64,000 nt of DNA from Psychroserpens sp. (GTDB lineage: Bacteria; Bacteroidota; Bacteroidia; Flavobacteriales; Flavobacteriaceae), in assembly GCA_017643165.1 (NCBI GenBank), contig JAEPNY010000002.1, positions 993,016-1,057,015 of the forward strand. The letters run 5' to 3'. The notes below the pieces were generated by a model that was given only the letters and a program-made list of their open reading frames with translations, was not told the origin of the DNA and made no database searches. The position numbers and the translations under genes are program-made. Below, one piece after another: positions 47,372-56,941 of this stretch (position 1 is its first letter; every line of letters starts with the position of its first letter).

Positions 47372-48144
47372 TCGATTGTCCCTTTAAAAACCTGTTTCGC
47401 TGGCCCTATTAACCATATATTTTTAAAGCTTTCTTCTCCTCTTTCAAACCTCACTTGTAATTCGCCACCTGGTGTATGCAATGTGATAAGATTTTTTTCG
47501 GTCTCGCCTATATAATTCATAGCTAAAGCTACAGCTGTAACACCAGTACCACAAGACAAGGTTTCGTTTTCTACACCTCGCTCATATGTTCGTACTTTAA
47601 AATTATCAGAATCTAATGGCTCAACGAAGTTGACATTCGTCCCTTCTTTTCCATAGTGTTCTGAATATCGAATCTGATGTCCTAGTTTTTTAACATCAAG
47701 ATGTTGGAGATCACTTTTCACTTCAACATGGTGTGGCGAACCAGTGTCAAGAAACACATATGATTTGTTGTTTTGAACATGGTCAACATCACCCATTTGT
47801 AGACTCACCTGATTACCATCAATTACTGCCTTATGGAGTCCGTCAATAGCTTCAAATTCGGCACTATCTTCTATGATTCCTAGGAAGTGAGCAAAAGCAG
47901 TGATACAACGTCCACCATTACCACACATTGTACTTTCATTTCCATCGGAATTATAATACACCATTTTAAAATCACAAGTTGGATGTAATTCCAATAAAAT
48001 CAGACCATCAGCCCCAATCCCAAAGCGTCTATCACATAAAAATGCAATTTCGTTTTGATTGGTTCTATTGAAAACTTTATCACGATTATCGATCATGATA
48101 AAGTCATTTCCTGTTCCTTGATATTTATAAAATGTAATCGGCAT
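47368..48144 (-). CDS. dapF: Diaminopimelate epimerase
   Basis: DapF converts LL- to meso-diaminopimelate, used in lysine and cell-wall synthesis. The two catalytic cysteines are in MCGNGGRC and LSCGTGVTAVALA. Other blocks are KYQGTGNDFIMIDNR and RRFGIGADGLILLE. The length of 258 residues is usual. It is the first gene of the operon with GNAT, mltG and DUF2279, so precursor synthesis and glycan processing are expressed together. A TATATTTG -7 element lies 9 bases upstream. Confidence 0.97.
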   Translation of the reverse strand: MPITFYKYQGTGNDFIMIDNRDKVFNRTNQNEIAFLCDRRFGIGADGLILLELHPTCDFKMVYYNSDGNESTMCGNGGRCITAFAHFLGIIEDSAEFEAIDGLHKAVIDGNQVSLQMGDVDHVQNNKSYVFLDTGSPHHVEVKSDLQHLDVKKLGHQIRYSEHYGKEGTNVNFVEPLDSDNFKVRTYERGVENETLSCGTGVTAVALAMNYIGETEKNLITLHTPGGELQVRFERGEESFKNIWLIGPAKQVFKGTIE

Positions 48145-48152
48145 TTGTCTTG

Positions 48153-48160
48153 CAAATATA
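48153..48160 (-). promoter_or_regulatory. Candidate -7 element of the dapF operon
   Basis: The minus strand reads TATATTTG, an exact match to the consensus, placed so that the transcript would begin very close to the dapF start codon. No TTTG is seen at the -33 position. Confidence 0.45.
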
Positions 48161-48185
48161 GGAATAATGCTGCGATAAATATGCT

Positions 48186-48224
48186 GTTAAATCAGCGTTA
48201 AAAAGCGCGTTAAAAATCGTTAAA
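48186..48224 (+). promoter_or_regulatory. Four phased GTTAAA direct repeats upstream of the HtrA protease gene
   Basis: GTTAAA occurs at 48186, 48197, 48209 and 48219, that is with steps of 11, 12 and 10 bases on the same strand, one helical turn each. The array ends about 57 bases before the protease start and just upstream of where a -33 element would fall for a weak TAATTTTA (48251-48258). This is the expected geometry for an OmpR-family activator. The CpxR box of Enterobacteria (GTAAA, 5 bases, GTAAA) controls degP and has a similar look. That the regulator is the one at 5560 is inference. Confidence 0.5.
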
Positions 48225-48280
48225 GTGAAACACGAAAATCAATAATTATTTAATTTTAATCGTTACCTAATTAATAAATA

Positions 48281-49711
48281 ATGAATTCAATGAAAAAGAT
48301 TTTAAGTTTAGTATTCGTATCGGTATTAGGTGGAATAATTGCCTTATCAATAAACACCTATTTAACTGAAGAACAAAACACAGTAAATGTTATAGAAGAA
48401 TCTGTAACACAACCTACATTAGTAAACACATCATTTGATGCTAAAACAACTTCGTTAATGACGGGTGAAAACCCAGATTTCACAATTGCTGCAGAAAATA
48501 CGCTGAACTCTGTAGTCCACGTAAAGAATACAGCATTAGTTGCAGGCAATCCAACAATACAAGATTTTTTCTTAGGCAGACGTCCAGCGCCAAGAGCACA
48601 AGTTGGTACGGGAAGCGGTGTTATTATTAATAAAGATGGCTATATCATCACGAACAATCACGTAATTGCTGGTTCTAGTAAGATATCAGTGACCTTAAAT
48701 GATAATAGAGAGTTTGAAGCCGAACTTATTGGGACTGATGAAGAAACCGATATTGCCTTACTAAAAATTGACACTGAAGACGATCTACCTGCAGTTGCTT
48801 TCGGAGATTCTGATAATGCTAAAGTTGGAGAATGGGTACTCGCAGTAGGAAACCCATTTAATTTAACATCAACGGTCACCGCTGGAATCATCAGTGCAAA
48901 ATCAAGAGATTTATCGAGAGATAAGTCGCAATCATTTATACAAACGGATGCCGCAGTGAATCCAGGCAACTCTGGCGGCGCACTCGTTAATTCAAGAGGT
49001 GAGCTAATAGGGATCAATACGGCTATCACGTCACAAACTGGTGCGTACATTGGTTATTCGTTTGCGGTGCCTAGTAATATTGCTAGAAAGGTGATCGAAG
49101 ATATCATGGAATATGGTAATGTTCAAGAAGGTGTACTTGGTGTAGTTGGTGGATCTGTCAATAGTCGATTTGCTGAAGAATTTGGAATTGACACTGCACA
49201 AGGATTTTATGTCAAGGATGTTGAGGACAATTCAGGCGCTCAAAAAGCCGGAATCAAAAGTGGTGACATCATTAAACGCATTGACAATGTTGAAATTTCA
49301 AAGTTTTCTGATCTAAGTGGTTATTTAAAAACTAAACGACCAAATGATCAAGTTCGCGTTGAACTCTTACGAAATGACAAACTTAAAATCGTACCAGTCA
49401 CCTTATCAAAGAGCGACATGGTTAGTATTGACTTTTTGAATATGGAGTTGAGAAATATTCCTTCCACTATAAAAAAACAGTCAGATATTAAGACAGGTGT
49501 TTTGGTTCAGAAAAATCAAAATAAATTCTTATACTCAAAACTCGGTATTCGTCCAGGCTATATTATTACTGGTATAAATGATATGGAAATAAAAACTATT
49601 GCTGATATATCAAAATTTACAGAAAAGTATGGTGAAGATGCCGTAGATAACATCTATAAGTTGGAATATATGAATACCAAATTCGAGAAAAAAGAAGTGA
49701 TCTTCAAATAA
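48281..49711 (+). CDS. Do/HtrA family periplasmic serine protease
   Basis: An N-terminal signal or anchor helix (about 5-25) precedes a trypsin-like domain with histidine in IITNNHVIAG, aspartate in EETDIALLKI and serine in NPGNSGGAL. Two PDZ domains follow (about 275-370 and 385-470; GAQKAGIKSGDIIKRID is the first). It is a DegP/DegS-type protease and chaperone that deals with misfolded envelope proteins. The length of 476 residues matches. An internal ATG nine bases later is an alternative start. The four GTTAAA boxes upstream suggest stress control. A terminator follows directly. Confidence 0.94.
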   Translation: MNSMKKILSLVFVSVLGGIIALSINTYLTEEQNTVNVIEESVTQPTLVNTSFDAKTTSLMTGENPDFTIAAENTLNSVVHVKNTALVAGNPTIQDFFLGRRPAPRAQVGTGSGVIINKDGYIITNNHVIAGSSKISVTLNDNREFEAELIGTDEETDIALLKIDTEDDLPAVAFGDSDNAKVGEWVLAVGNPFNLTSTVTAGIISAKSRDLSRDKSQSFIQTDAAVNPGNSGGALVNSRGELIGINTAITSQTGAYIGYSFAVPSNIARKVIEDIMEYGNVQEGVLGVVGGSVNSRFAEEFGIDTAQGFYVKDVEDNSGAQKAGIKSGDIIKRIDNVEISKFSDLSGYLKTKRPNDQVRVELLRNDKLKIVPVTLSKSDMVSIDFLNMELRNIPSTIKKQSDIKTGVLVQKNQNKFLYSKLGIRPGYIITGINDMEIKTIADISKFTEKYGEDAVDNIYKLEYMNTKFEKKEVIFK

Positions 49712-49731
49712 GCTGGTAACACCCTAAAGCA

Positions 49732-49767
49732 AACCCTTCAGAAATAATAATCTGAGGGGTTTTTTAT
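49732..49767 (+). terminator. Intrinsic terminator of the HtrA gene
   Basis: AACCCTTCAGA (49732-49742) pairs with TCTGAGGGGTT (49751-49761), with one G-T pair, around an 8-base loop. It continues into a T-rich tract, ending transcription before the GAPDH gene. Confidence 0.85.
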
Positions 49768-49804
49768 TTTGTTAAAATAAATTACGAAAACGTTTGAAAT
49801 ATAT

Positions 49805-49812
49805 TACTTTTG
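49805..49812 (+). promoter_or_regulatory. Candidate -7 element of the GAPDH gene
   Basis: TACTTTTG matches TAnnTTTG and stands 40 bases before the start codon. The -33 region is A-T rich without a clear TTTG at 19-21 bases. Confidence 0.45.
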
Positions 49813-49852
49813 CAAAAATTTTTAAAACACAACACACACTAAAAATCACAAA

Positions 49853-51301
49853 ATGGGCTTAAACGGAACCTATGAAAAAGAACTCGCTTTTCAGGCTGAT
49901 CGCCGAAGAGCAACAGTTGAATTTATTAAGATCGTAAGCGATCTGTGGTATGACAAGTCAATTGAACTTGTTCTATTCAGAAACCAACTTATTGATCGTA
50001 ACGTAAGTGAAATTCTAAATCTTCATGAATACGCTGGTGAGTTCGTTCAAAAACCAATTTCCATTTTTGACTCTGTAGAAATTGCACAGGCGATAAAAAA
50101 CATGGACTTACCACCAGCAAAGCTGGATATTGGTAAGTTAACTTATGAGTTTCATTTAGAAGATCAGAAGTATAACAATGCAACTGGATTTGTACGATCG
50201 AAATTAAAAGAAGCCAAAGAAACTAAAGATATCCAACCAAAAGATGTAGTTCTTTACGGTTTTGGTAGAATCGGAAGATTGGTTGCCAGAGAATTAATGA
50301 CAAGAACTGGAAAAGGCAGTCAATTACGCTTAAGAGCGATTGTAACGCGTGGTGCTATTGACCAAGTTGTATTAGAGAAGCGTGCTTCACTATTAAGAAA
50401 CGATTCAGTTCACGGTGAATTTTCAGGAACAGTCGTAGCAGATGCTGAACATAGTGCTTTAATTATTAATGGAACTACAGTAAATATTATTTCGGCTAAT
50501 GCACCTGAAGAAATTGATTATACAAAATATGGTATAAATGACGCGTTAATAATTGACAATACTGGTGCTTTCCGTGATAAGGAAGCATTAAGTCGTCATT
50601 TGAAGGCAAAAGGAGTTTCTAAAGTATTATTAACAGCGCCTGGAAAAGGTATTCCTAATATCGTACATGGTGTTAATCAGTTAGAAAATAACCCGAACAA
50701 GATCGATATCTTCTCTGCTGCCTCATGTACAACTAATGCCATTACACCTATTTTAAAGGCTATGGAAGATTCATTCGGTGTCGTAAGTGGACATCTCGAA
50801 ACCATTCATGCTTATACAAACGATCAAAACCTAGTTGATAACTTTCATAAGAAATATCGTCGTGGTAGAGCAGCTGGATTAAACATGGTAATTACTGAAA
50901 CAGGAGCGGGCAAAGCCGTATCAAAGGCTTTACCATCTTTAGAAGGAAAACTTACTTCTAATGCTATCCGTGTTCCGGTACCAAACGGATCATTAGCTAT
51001 TTTAAACCTAGAATTAGAAAAAGAAACTTCTGTGGATGGCATCAATGCGATTATGAAAAAATACGCACTTGAAGGTGATCTAGTAGAACAAATTAAGTAT
51101 GAAATGAGTGACGAATTGGTATCAAGTGATATCGTAGGTAGCTCAGCGCCTTCAATTTATGATAGTAAAGCGACTATCGTTAGAGCTGATGGAAAAAATG
51201 CCATACTCTATGTTTGGTATGATAATGAATACGGATATAGCCATCAAGTAATACGATTAGCAAAATACATCGCTAAGGTGAGACGTTTCTCATATTACTA
51301 G
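49853..51301 (+). CDS. Glyceraldehyde-3-phosphate dehydrogenase, long form
   Basis: The catalytic part has NAD(P)-binding GFGRIGR (136-142), the active-site cysteine C292 in SAASCTTNAIT, and WYDNEYGYSHQV near the end. An N-terminal extension of about 130 residues, rich in charged helices (for example ELAFQADRRRATVEFIKIVSDLWYDKSIELVLF), precedes it, making 482 residues against about 335 for a standard enzyme. This long form is shared by many Bacteroidetes; its extra part has no known job to me. The reaction interconverts glyceraldehyde 3-phosphate and 1,3-bisphosphoglycerate in glycolysis or gluconeogenesis. It is a single-gene unit ended by a strong hairpin. Confidence 0.95.
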   Translation: MGLNGTYEKELAFQADRRRATVEFIKIVSDLWYDKSIELVLFRNQLIDRNVSEILNLHEYAGEFVQKPISIFDSVEIAQAIKNMDLPPAKLDIGKLTYEFHLEDQKYNNATGFVRSKLKEAKETKDIQPKDVVLYGFGRIGRLVARELMTRTGKGSQLRLRAIVTRGAIDQVVLEKRASLLRNDSVHGEFSGTVVADAEHSALIINGTTVNIISANAPEEIDYTKYGINDALIIDNTGAFRDKEALSRHLKAKGVSKVLLTAPGKGIPNIVHGVNQLENNPNKIDIFSAASCTTNAITPILKAMEDSFGVVSGHLETIHAYTNDQNLVDNFHKKYRRGRAAGLNMVITETGAGKAVSKALPSLEGKLTSNAIRVPVPNGSLAILNLELEKETSVDGINAIMKKYALEGDLVEQIKYEMSDELVSSDIVGSSAPSIYDSKATIVRADGKNAILYVWYDNEYGYSHQVIRLAKYIAKVRRFSYY

Positions 51302-51340
51302 AACATAGAACATCCAAAATTTTGATTTAACCGTATATAT

Positions 51341-51373
51341 GTTAGCCTTGCAAAATGCAGGGCTAACTTTTTA
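51341..51373 (+). terminator. Intrinsic terminator of the GAPDH gene
   Basis: GTTAGCCTTGCA (51341-51352) pairs with TGCAGGGCTAAC (51356-51367) with one G-T pair around AAA, followed by TTTTT. It is a strong hairpin 40 bases past the stop. Confidence 0.9.
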
Positions 51374-51460
51374 TGAAGACGTGAGTTTAACTTAATATGT
51401 ATCATATTAATTATTATATTGTCGACAGATTATTAGCTACTAATTTACAACCAATTAAAA

Positions 51461-52084
51461 ATGAAAATCATCAAATCTTTCCTGTGTTCTATTCTAATTC
51501 TTTCTAGTGTATCAATTAGCACGGCTCAAAATACTGATGACGAACAAGAACTATCATTAAATAGCGGATCAATAGATAGCCAGTTTGAATACGTTTTTAG
51601 AAAATCTGGCAACTTTAAGGGAACCAATGGTCAGAAATACGAAGCAGTAAAACAGGCATGGCTACTTAGATTAAAGGCCAACGTCTTAGACTCCTTAAAA
51701 ACTACATATCAGGAATTAGATAATTTAGAAGTTACCGTTTCAACACAGGCGCAAAAAATTGATGACCTAAATTCAGAACTAGCAAATACTAAAGCAACTC
51801 TTGATAATACAATAGCTGAAAAAGATAGCATGACATTATTCGGGATGCAAATGAGCAAGCCAAATTATAGTTTGATACTTTGGAGTTTTATCGGATTGCT
51901 TTCAATCTTACTACTATTCTTTATTTATAAATTCAGAAATAGCAATGCTATTACTAAACAAGCTAGGCGTAGTTTGGCTGAAACAGAAGAAGAATTTGAA
52001 GAACACCGACGTGTAGCACTTGAACGCGAACAAAAAGTTAGACGACAATTACAAGATGAGATTAACAAACAGAAAAAAGCATAA
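51461..52084 (+). CDS. Secretory/membrane coiled-coil protein, function unknown
   Basis: The 207-residue protein starts with a signal peptide (1-22, ending ISTAQ). An extracytoplasmic region with a coiled coil (about 75-120; TTYQELDNLEVTVSTQAQKIDDLNSELANTKATL) is followed by one membrane helix (about 136-155; LILWSFIGLLSILLLFFIY) and a charged helical cytosolic tail (RRVALEREQKVRRQLQDEINKQ). In related genomes it often carries the wrong label tRNA (guanine-N1)-methyltransferase, because of its location near trmD; I see no methyltransferase motif. It is ended by a terminator that abuts the next gene. Confidence 0.85.
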   Translation: MKIIKSFLCSILILSSVSISTAQNTDDEQELSLNSGSIDSQFEYVFRKSGNFKGTNGQKYEAVKQAWLLRLKANVLDSLKTTYQELDNLEVTVSTQAQKIDDLNSELANTKATLDNTIAEKDSMTLFGMQMSKPNYSLILWSFIGLLSILLLFFIYKFRNSNAITKQARRSLAETEEEFEEHRRVALEREQKVRRQLQDEINKQKKA

Positions 52085-52135
52085 TTAGATCTTTGAGAAT
52101 TGTATAGAGACTAAACTCTTAATAAAATCAATAAA

Positions 52136-52166
52136 AATCTGTAATTTTAAGTTACAGATTTTTTTT
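52136..52166 (+). terminator. Intrinsic terminator touching the GNAT start codon
   Basis: AATCTGTAA (52136-52144) pairs with TTACAGATT (52152-52160) around TTTTAAG, and the T-run ends at base 52166. The GNAT start codon is base 52167. The hairpin should end the coiled-coil gene transcript; the GNAT gene must then use an own promoter inside or read-through. Confidence 0.82.
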
Positions 52167-52604
52167 ATGATAATATCACGTGCAAAATTAAAGGATCTCA
52201 ATGCATTAGCAGAATTGTTTGACGGTTATCGCGTATTCTACAAACAAGAATCGAATATTTCTGCTGGCAAACGATTTTTAAAACAACGCATGATGCGTAA
52301 TGATTCTATAATATATATTGCTTATGAAAATGAAGAAGCTGTTGGATTTACGCAACTTTATCCTTTGTTTTCTTCTGTTTCTATAGAGTCTATGTATATT
52401 CTTAATGATCTATATGTTTCTCCAAAACATCGAAATAAAGGTATTGGCGAAGCCCTATTAGATCGCGCTAAACATCTTTGCCGTTCAGAAAATAATAAAG
52501 GACTCGCTCTACAAACCGCTCGAGATAATCCGGCTCAGCATTTATATACACGATTAGGATTTGTGAAGGATACTGACCTACTTTTCTTTTGGAAGAATTC
52601 CTAA
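52167..52604 (+). CDS. GNAT family N-acetyltransferase
   Basis: The 145-residue protein starts MIISRAKLKDLNALAELFDGYRVFY and has the motif A region DLYVSPKHRNKGIGEALLDRAKHLC (the acetyl-CoA-binding R-N-K-G-I-G), then GLALQTARDNPAQHLYTRLGF. The substrate is unknown. The start is fixed by the family-like beginning, even though it directly follows the T-run of a terminator. That arrangement leaves no room for a normal leader. Confidence 0.88.
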   Translation: MIISRAKLKDLNALAELFDGYRVFYKQESNISAGKRFLKQRMMRNDSIIYIAYENEEAVGFTQLYPLFSSVSIESMYILNDLYVSPKHRNKGIGEALLDRAKHLCRSENNKGLALQTARDNPAQHLYTRLGFVKDTDLLFFWKNS

Positions 52605-52644
52605 CCAAATTTTGGAATATTCAATTTGAATCAATGAATTCAAT

Positions 52645-52652
52645 TATCTTTG
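52645..52652 (+). promoter_or_regulatory. Candidate -7 element of trmD
   Basis: TATCTTTG matches TAnnTTTG exactly and lies 20 bases before the trmD ATG. TTTG at 52625-52628 is 16 bases upstream, shorter than the usual spacer. Confidence 0.45.
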
Positions 52653-52671
52653 CCTCGTTTATACGACTACC

Positions 52672-53349
52672 ATGCGAATCGATATCATTACCGTATTACC
52701 TGAACTTTTAAAAAGTCCGTTTGAAGCATCAATTTTAAAACGCGCCATAACTGCTGGTCTCGTTAGTGTTCATTTTCATAATTTAAGAGATTATGCTACC
52801 GGAGGATACAAAGCGATTGATGACACGCAATATGGTGGTGGTGCTGGTATGGTTATGATGATTGAACCTATTGATAAATGCATAAGCAAGTTACAGCAAG
52901 AAAGAGACTATGATGAGATCATATATATGACGCCAGATGGTGAACGACTTACACAAAGTATTGCAAATCAAGTTTCCTTAAAAGGTAATATTATGATCCT
53001 CTGCGGACATTATAAAGGTGTAGACGAACGTGTGAGAGAAAAGTTCATTACCAAAGAAATCTCAATTGGTGATTATGTGCTCTCTGGTGGAGAATTGGGC
53101 GCTGCTGTTTTATGTGATGCAGTGATTCGACTTATTCCAGGAGTATTAGGTAATGAAACTTCTGCCCTAACCGATTCATTTCAAGATGGACTATTAGCAC
53201 CTCCAATTTATACCAAGCCGAGAGAATATGACGGTATGAAAGTACCTGAGATCTTATTTAGTGGAAATTTTCCTGAAATTGAAAAGTGGCGCGAAACAAA
53301 AGCTTATGAACGTACCAAAGAACGTCGTCCAGATTTACTTGATGATTAG
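52672..53349 (+). CDS. trmD: tRNA (guanine-N1-)-methyltransferase
   Basis: TrmD methylates G37 of tRNAs to keep the reading frame. The SPOUT knot has [26 protein letters not shown] and the signature [15 protein letters not shown]. The C-terminal domain has [11 protein letters not shown] and ERRPDLL. The length of 225 residues is normal. rplS follows on the same strand at 147 bases, with its own promoter, in the widely conserved trmD-rplS order. Confidence 0.97.
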   Translation: MRIDIITVLPELLKSPFEASILKRAITAGLVSVHFHNLRDYATGGYKAIDDTQYGGGAGMVMMIEPIDKCISKLQQERDYDEIIYMTPDGERLTQSIANQVSLKGNIMILCGHYKGVDERVREKFITKEISIGDYVLSGGELGAAVLCDAVIRLIPGVLGNETSALTDSFQDGLLAPPIYTKPREYDGMKVPEILFSGNFPEIEKWRETKAYERTKERRPDLLDD

Positions 53350-53395
53350 TGAACTAATTGTGTTCTGCATTTAGCAGAAAAATTATCGCGAATAA

Positions 53396-53425
53396 TTGTA
53401 CATTATTAATTATTACTTATCTTTG
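53396..53425 (+). promoter_or_regulatory. Promoter of rplS
   Basis: TTG (53396-53398), 19 bases, then TATCTTTG (53418-53425) is an excellent Bacteroidetes promoter match. The transcript start near 53432 leaves a leader of about 65 bases before the rplS ATG; it may hold autoregulation but I see no clear structure. Confidence 0.72.
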
Positions 53426-53496
53426 CAGCCAATTTTGGATTAACCTCTGGCGAAAATCGTGAACGTTGATTTGAATGAACCATTTAAATTATAACA

Positions 53497-53847
53497 ATGA
53501 ATTCTTTAGTAAAATTTGTACAAGACGAATTTGTAGAAAAAAAAGACTTTCCAGAATTTGGAGCTGGTGATACAATCACAGTTTACTATGAAATTAAGGA
53601 AGGAAACAAAACACGTACACAGTTCTTTAAAGGTGTCGTATTACAAGTAAAAGGATCTGGATCTTCACAGACATTTACAATCAGAAAAATGTCTGGAACT
53701 ATCGGTGTAGAGCGAATCTTCCCTATTAACTTACCAGCACTTCAAAAAATTGAAGTTAACAAAAGAGGTAAAGTTAGAAGAGCAAGAATCTACTATTTCA
53801 GAGGTCTTACCGGTAAAAAAGCAAGAATTAAAGAAGTTAGAAGATAA
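53497..53847 (+). CDS. rplS: 50S ribosomal protein L19
   Basis: The 116-residue protein matches L19: FGAGDTITVYYEIKEGNKTRTQFFKGVVLQ, SSQTFTIRKMSGTIGVERIFPINLPALQKIEV and the C-terminal KVRRARIYYFRGLTGKKARIKE. L19 lies at the 30S-50S interface. It has its own promoter and a strong terminator, so it can be made apart from trmD. Confidence 0.98.
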   Translation: MNSLVKFVQDEFVEKKDFPEFGAGDTITVYYEIKEGNKTRTQFFKGVVLQVKGSGSSQTFTIRKMSGTIGVERIFPINLPALQKIEVNKRGKVRRARIYYFRGLTGKKARIKEVRR

Positions 53848-53872
53848 GCTTAAACTTATCAAACATAAAATG

Positions 53873-53902
53873 AAAAGCCTTGACAGTGTCAAGGCTTTTT
53901 TA
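53873..53902 (+). terminator. Intrinsic terminator of rplS
   Basis: AAAAGCCTTGACA (53873-53885) pairs with TGTCAAGGCTTTT (53887-53899), and more T residues follow. It lies 25 bases past the rplS stop and begins the long gene-free stretch. Confidence 0.9.
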
Positions 53903-53963
53903 GTTATGAACTTTTGTTAATAACTGTGGTTTATAAAATGTGAATATCTAAAACCTTAAAAAA

Positions 53964-53994
53964 TTTGGAATTCTCAAACAATCATTTACTTTAG
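53964..53994 (+). promoter_or_regulatory. Candidate promoter of the structured RNA
   Basis: TTTG (53964-53967), 19 bases, then TACTTTAG (53987-53994), one mismatch to TAnnTTTG, would start transcription near 54001. A second weaker choice is TTG 54054 with TAGTATTG 54081-54088 (24-base spacer). Either puts the RNA between rplS and icd. Confidence 0.42.
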
Positions 53995-54000
53995 CTAAAC

Positions 54001-54509
54001 AATTAACAACAAATCTAGTTTGGTTTTGAAATTTATTTTGAATTTGTGTTAAATTGTAAATAAAGTAACGTTCTTTAAAATAGTATTGTTTTTTGAGGTT
54101 TCGACGACGGCATGTGTAAGTGTGTTAGTTAAGGAATCATGAAGCTTAGGGAGCAGAACATGCGCAAGTAGGTTATGTTCACGGAGTGGAAAGCTTTGAA
54201 AAAGTAACGGGAGCGAAAGTAAACGTGAAAAGGATGAGCAATGTTGATTGAGCTGTTTGACACGCAAGTGAAAGATGAGTCCAATGGACATCAAGAAAAA
54301 CAAACTACGGAGCTTAGTAGCATCAGGTCAATACATTTTGAAAGTTGCGAAACGTTTCACCGATCTAGTGAGGCTTGAACCGAAACAGGGTGAGGGGACG
54401 AAAGTCCAGCTATCTTGAATTTAACAGCAATGTTAAATAGGTCACGCGGAGCTATTTCAAAAAAGCCATGTCAGAGTAGATTTCTACAGTGATATGGCTT
54501 TTGTTTTTT
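54001..54509 (+). ncRNA. Large structured noncoding RNA candidate, family not recognised
   Basis: The 830-base interval between rplS and icd has no credible protein gene, but shows a dense series of hairpins on the plus strand ending in a terminator. Directly visible pairs are GAACAT (54156)/ATGTTC (54175), AAGCTT (54142)/AAGCTT (54191), CAC-GCAA-GTG (54261-54270), GTCC-AAT-GGAC (54279-54289), GAAAGTT-GCGA-AAC/TTTC (54340-54358), GGAC-GAAA-GTCC (54396-54407), TTTAACA-GCAA-TGTTAAA (54420-54437) and AAATAG/CTATTT (54435-54457). Four of the listed hairpins have GNRA loops, as large ribozymes do. G+C is raised within the element. It lacks the tmRNA tRNA-like end and the RNase P core. The 5' end is near 54001 or 54095. 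A group II intron-like RNA is possible, but no domain V is seen. Confidence 0.6.
54461..54509 (+). terminator. Intrinsic terminator of the structured RNA
   Basis: AAAAGCCATGTCA (54461-54473) pairs over 13 positions with TGATATGGCTTTT (54490-54502), with one G-T pair. The inner stem GTAG/CTAC (54476-54479, 54484-54487) extends it, and GTTTTTT follows. There is no coding sequence just upstream, which implies a noncoding transcript ending here. Confidence 0.85.
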
Positions 54510-54603
54510 ATATACATTAGTTATCTAAACATTGGGATATCTACTTCTCAAAAGTCTAGATTTAATCCATAATACATTTTGTAAAAGTGTTCTCTTACAC
54601 ATC

Positions 54604-54633
54604 TTGAATAAGGGATAGAATTTTGTATATTTG
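54604..54633 (+). promoter_or_regulatory. Promoter of icd
   Basis: TTG (54604-54606), 19 bases, then TATATTTG (54626-54633) matches the Bacteroidetes promoter very well. The predicted start near 54640 leaves a leader of about 40 bases before the ATG at 54681, so icd is independent of the RNA upstream. Confidence 0.72.
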
Positions 54634-54650
54634 CTCTGCAAAAAAAATGA

Positions 54651-56900
<2,250 letters not shown>

Positions 56901-56905
56901 TAAAT

Positions 56906-56936
56906 AAAGGCCGTATTTTACTACGGCCTTTTATTT
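56906..56936 (+). terminator. Intrinsic terminator of icd close to the next start
   Basis: AAAGGCCGTA (56906-56915) pairs with TACGGCCTTT (56922-56931) around TTTTAC, with a T-rich end. It ends only a few bases before the ATG at 56942, leaving no space for a separate promoter downstream. Confidence 0.88.
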
Positions 56937-56941
56937 TATAT

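Noticed and set aside
54090-54330. tmRNA: TTTCGACGACGG near 54098 and a reading K-T-N-Y-G-A followed by two stop codons near 54295-54320
   Set aside because: The tRNA-like 3' end, T-arm and CCA-type terminus are absent, and the supposed tag lacks the L-A-A end. The match is short and probably chance.
54390-54412. RNase P RNA core (GAGG...GAAAGTCC)
   Set aside because: Only the short GGAC-GAAA-GTCC hairpin is like it; the conserved 3' partner of P4 (ACAGAA...CCGGCTTA) is not found in the element.
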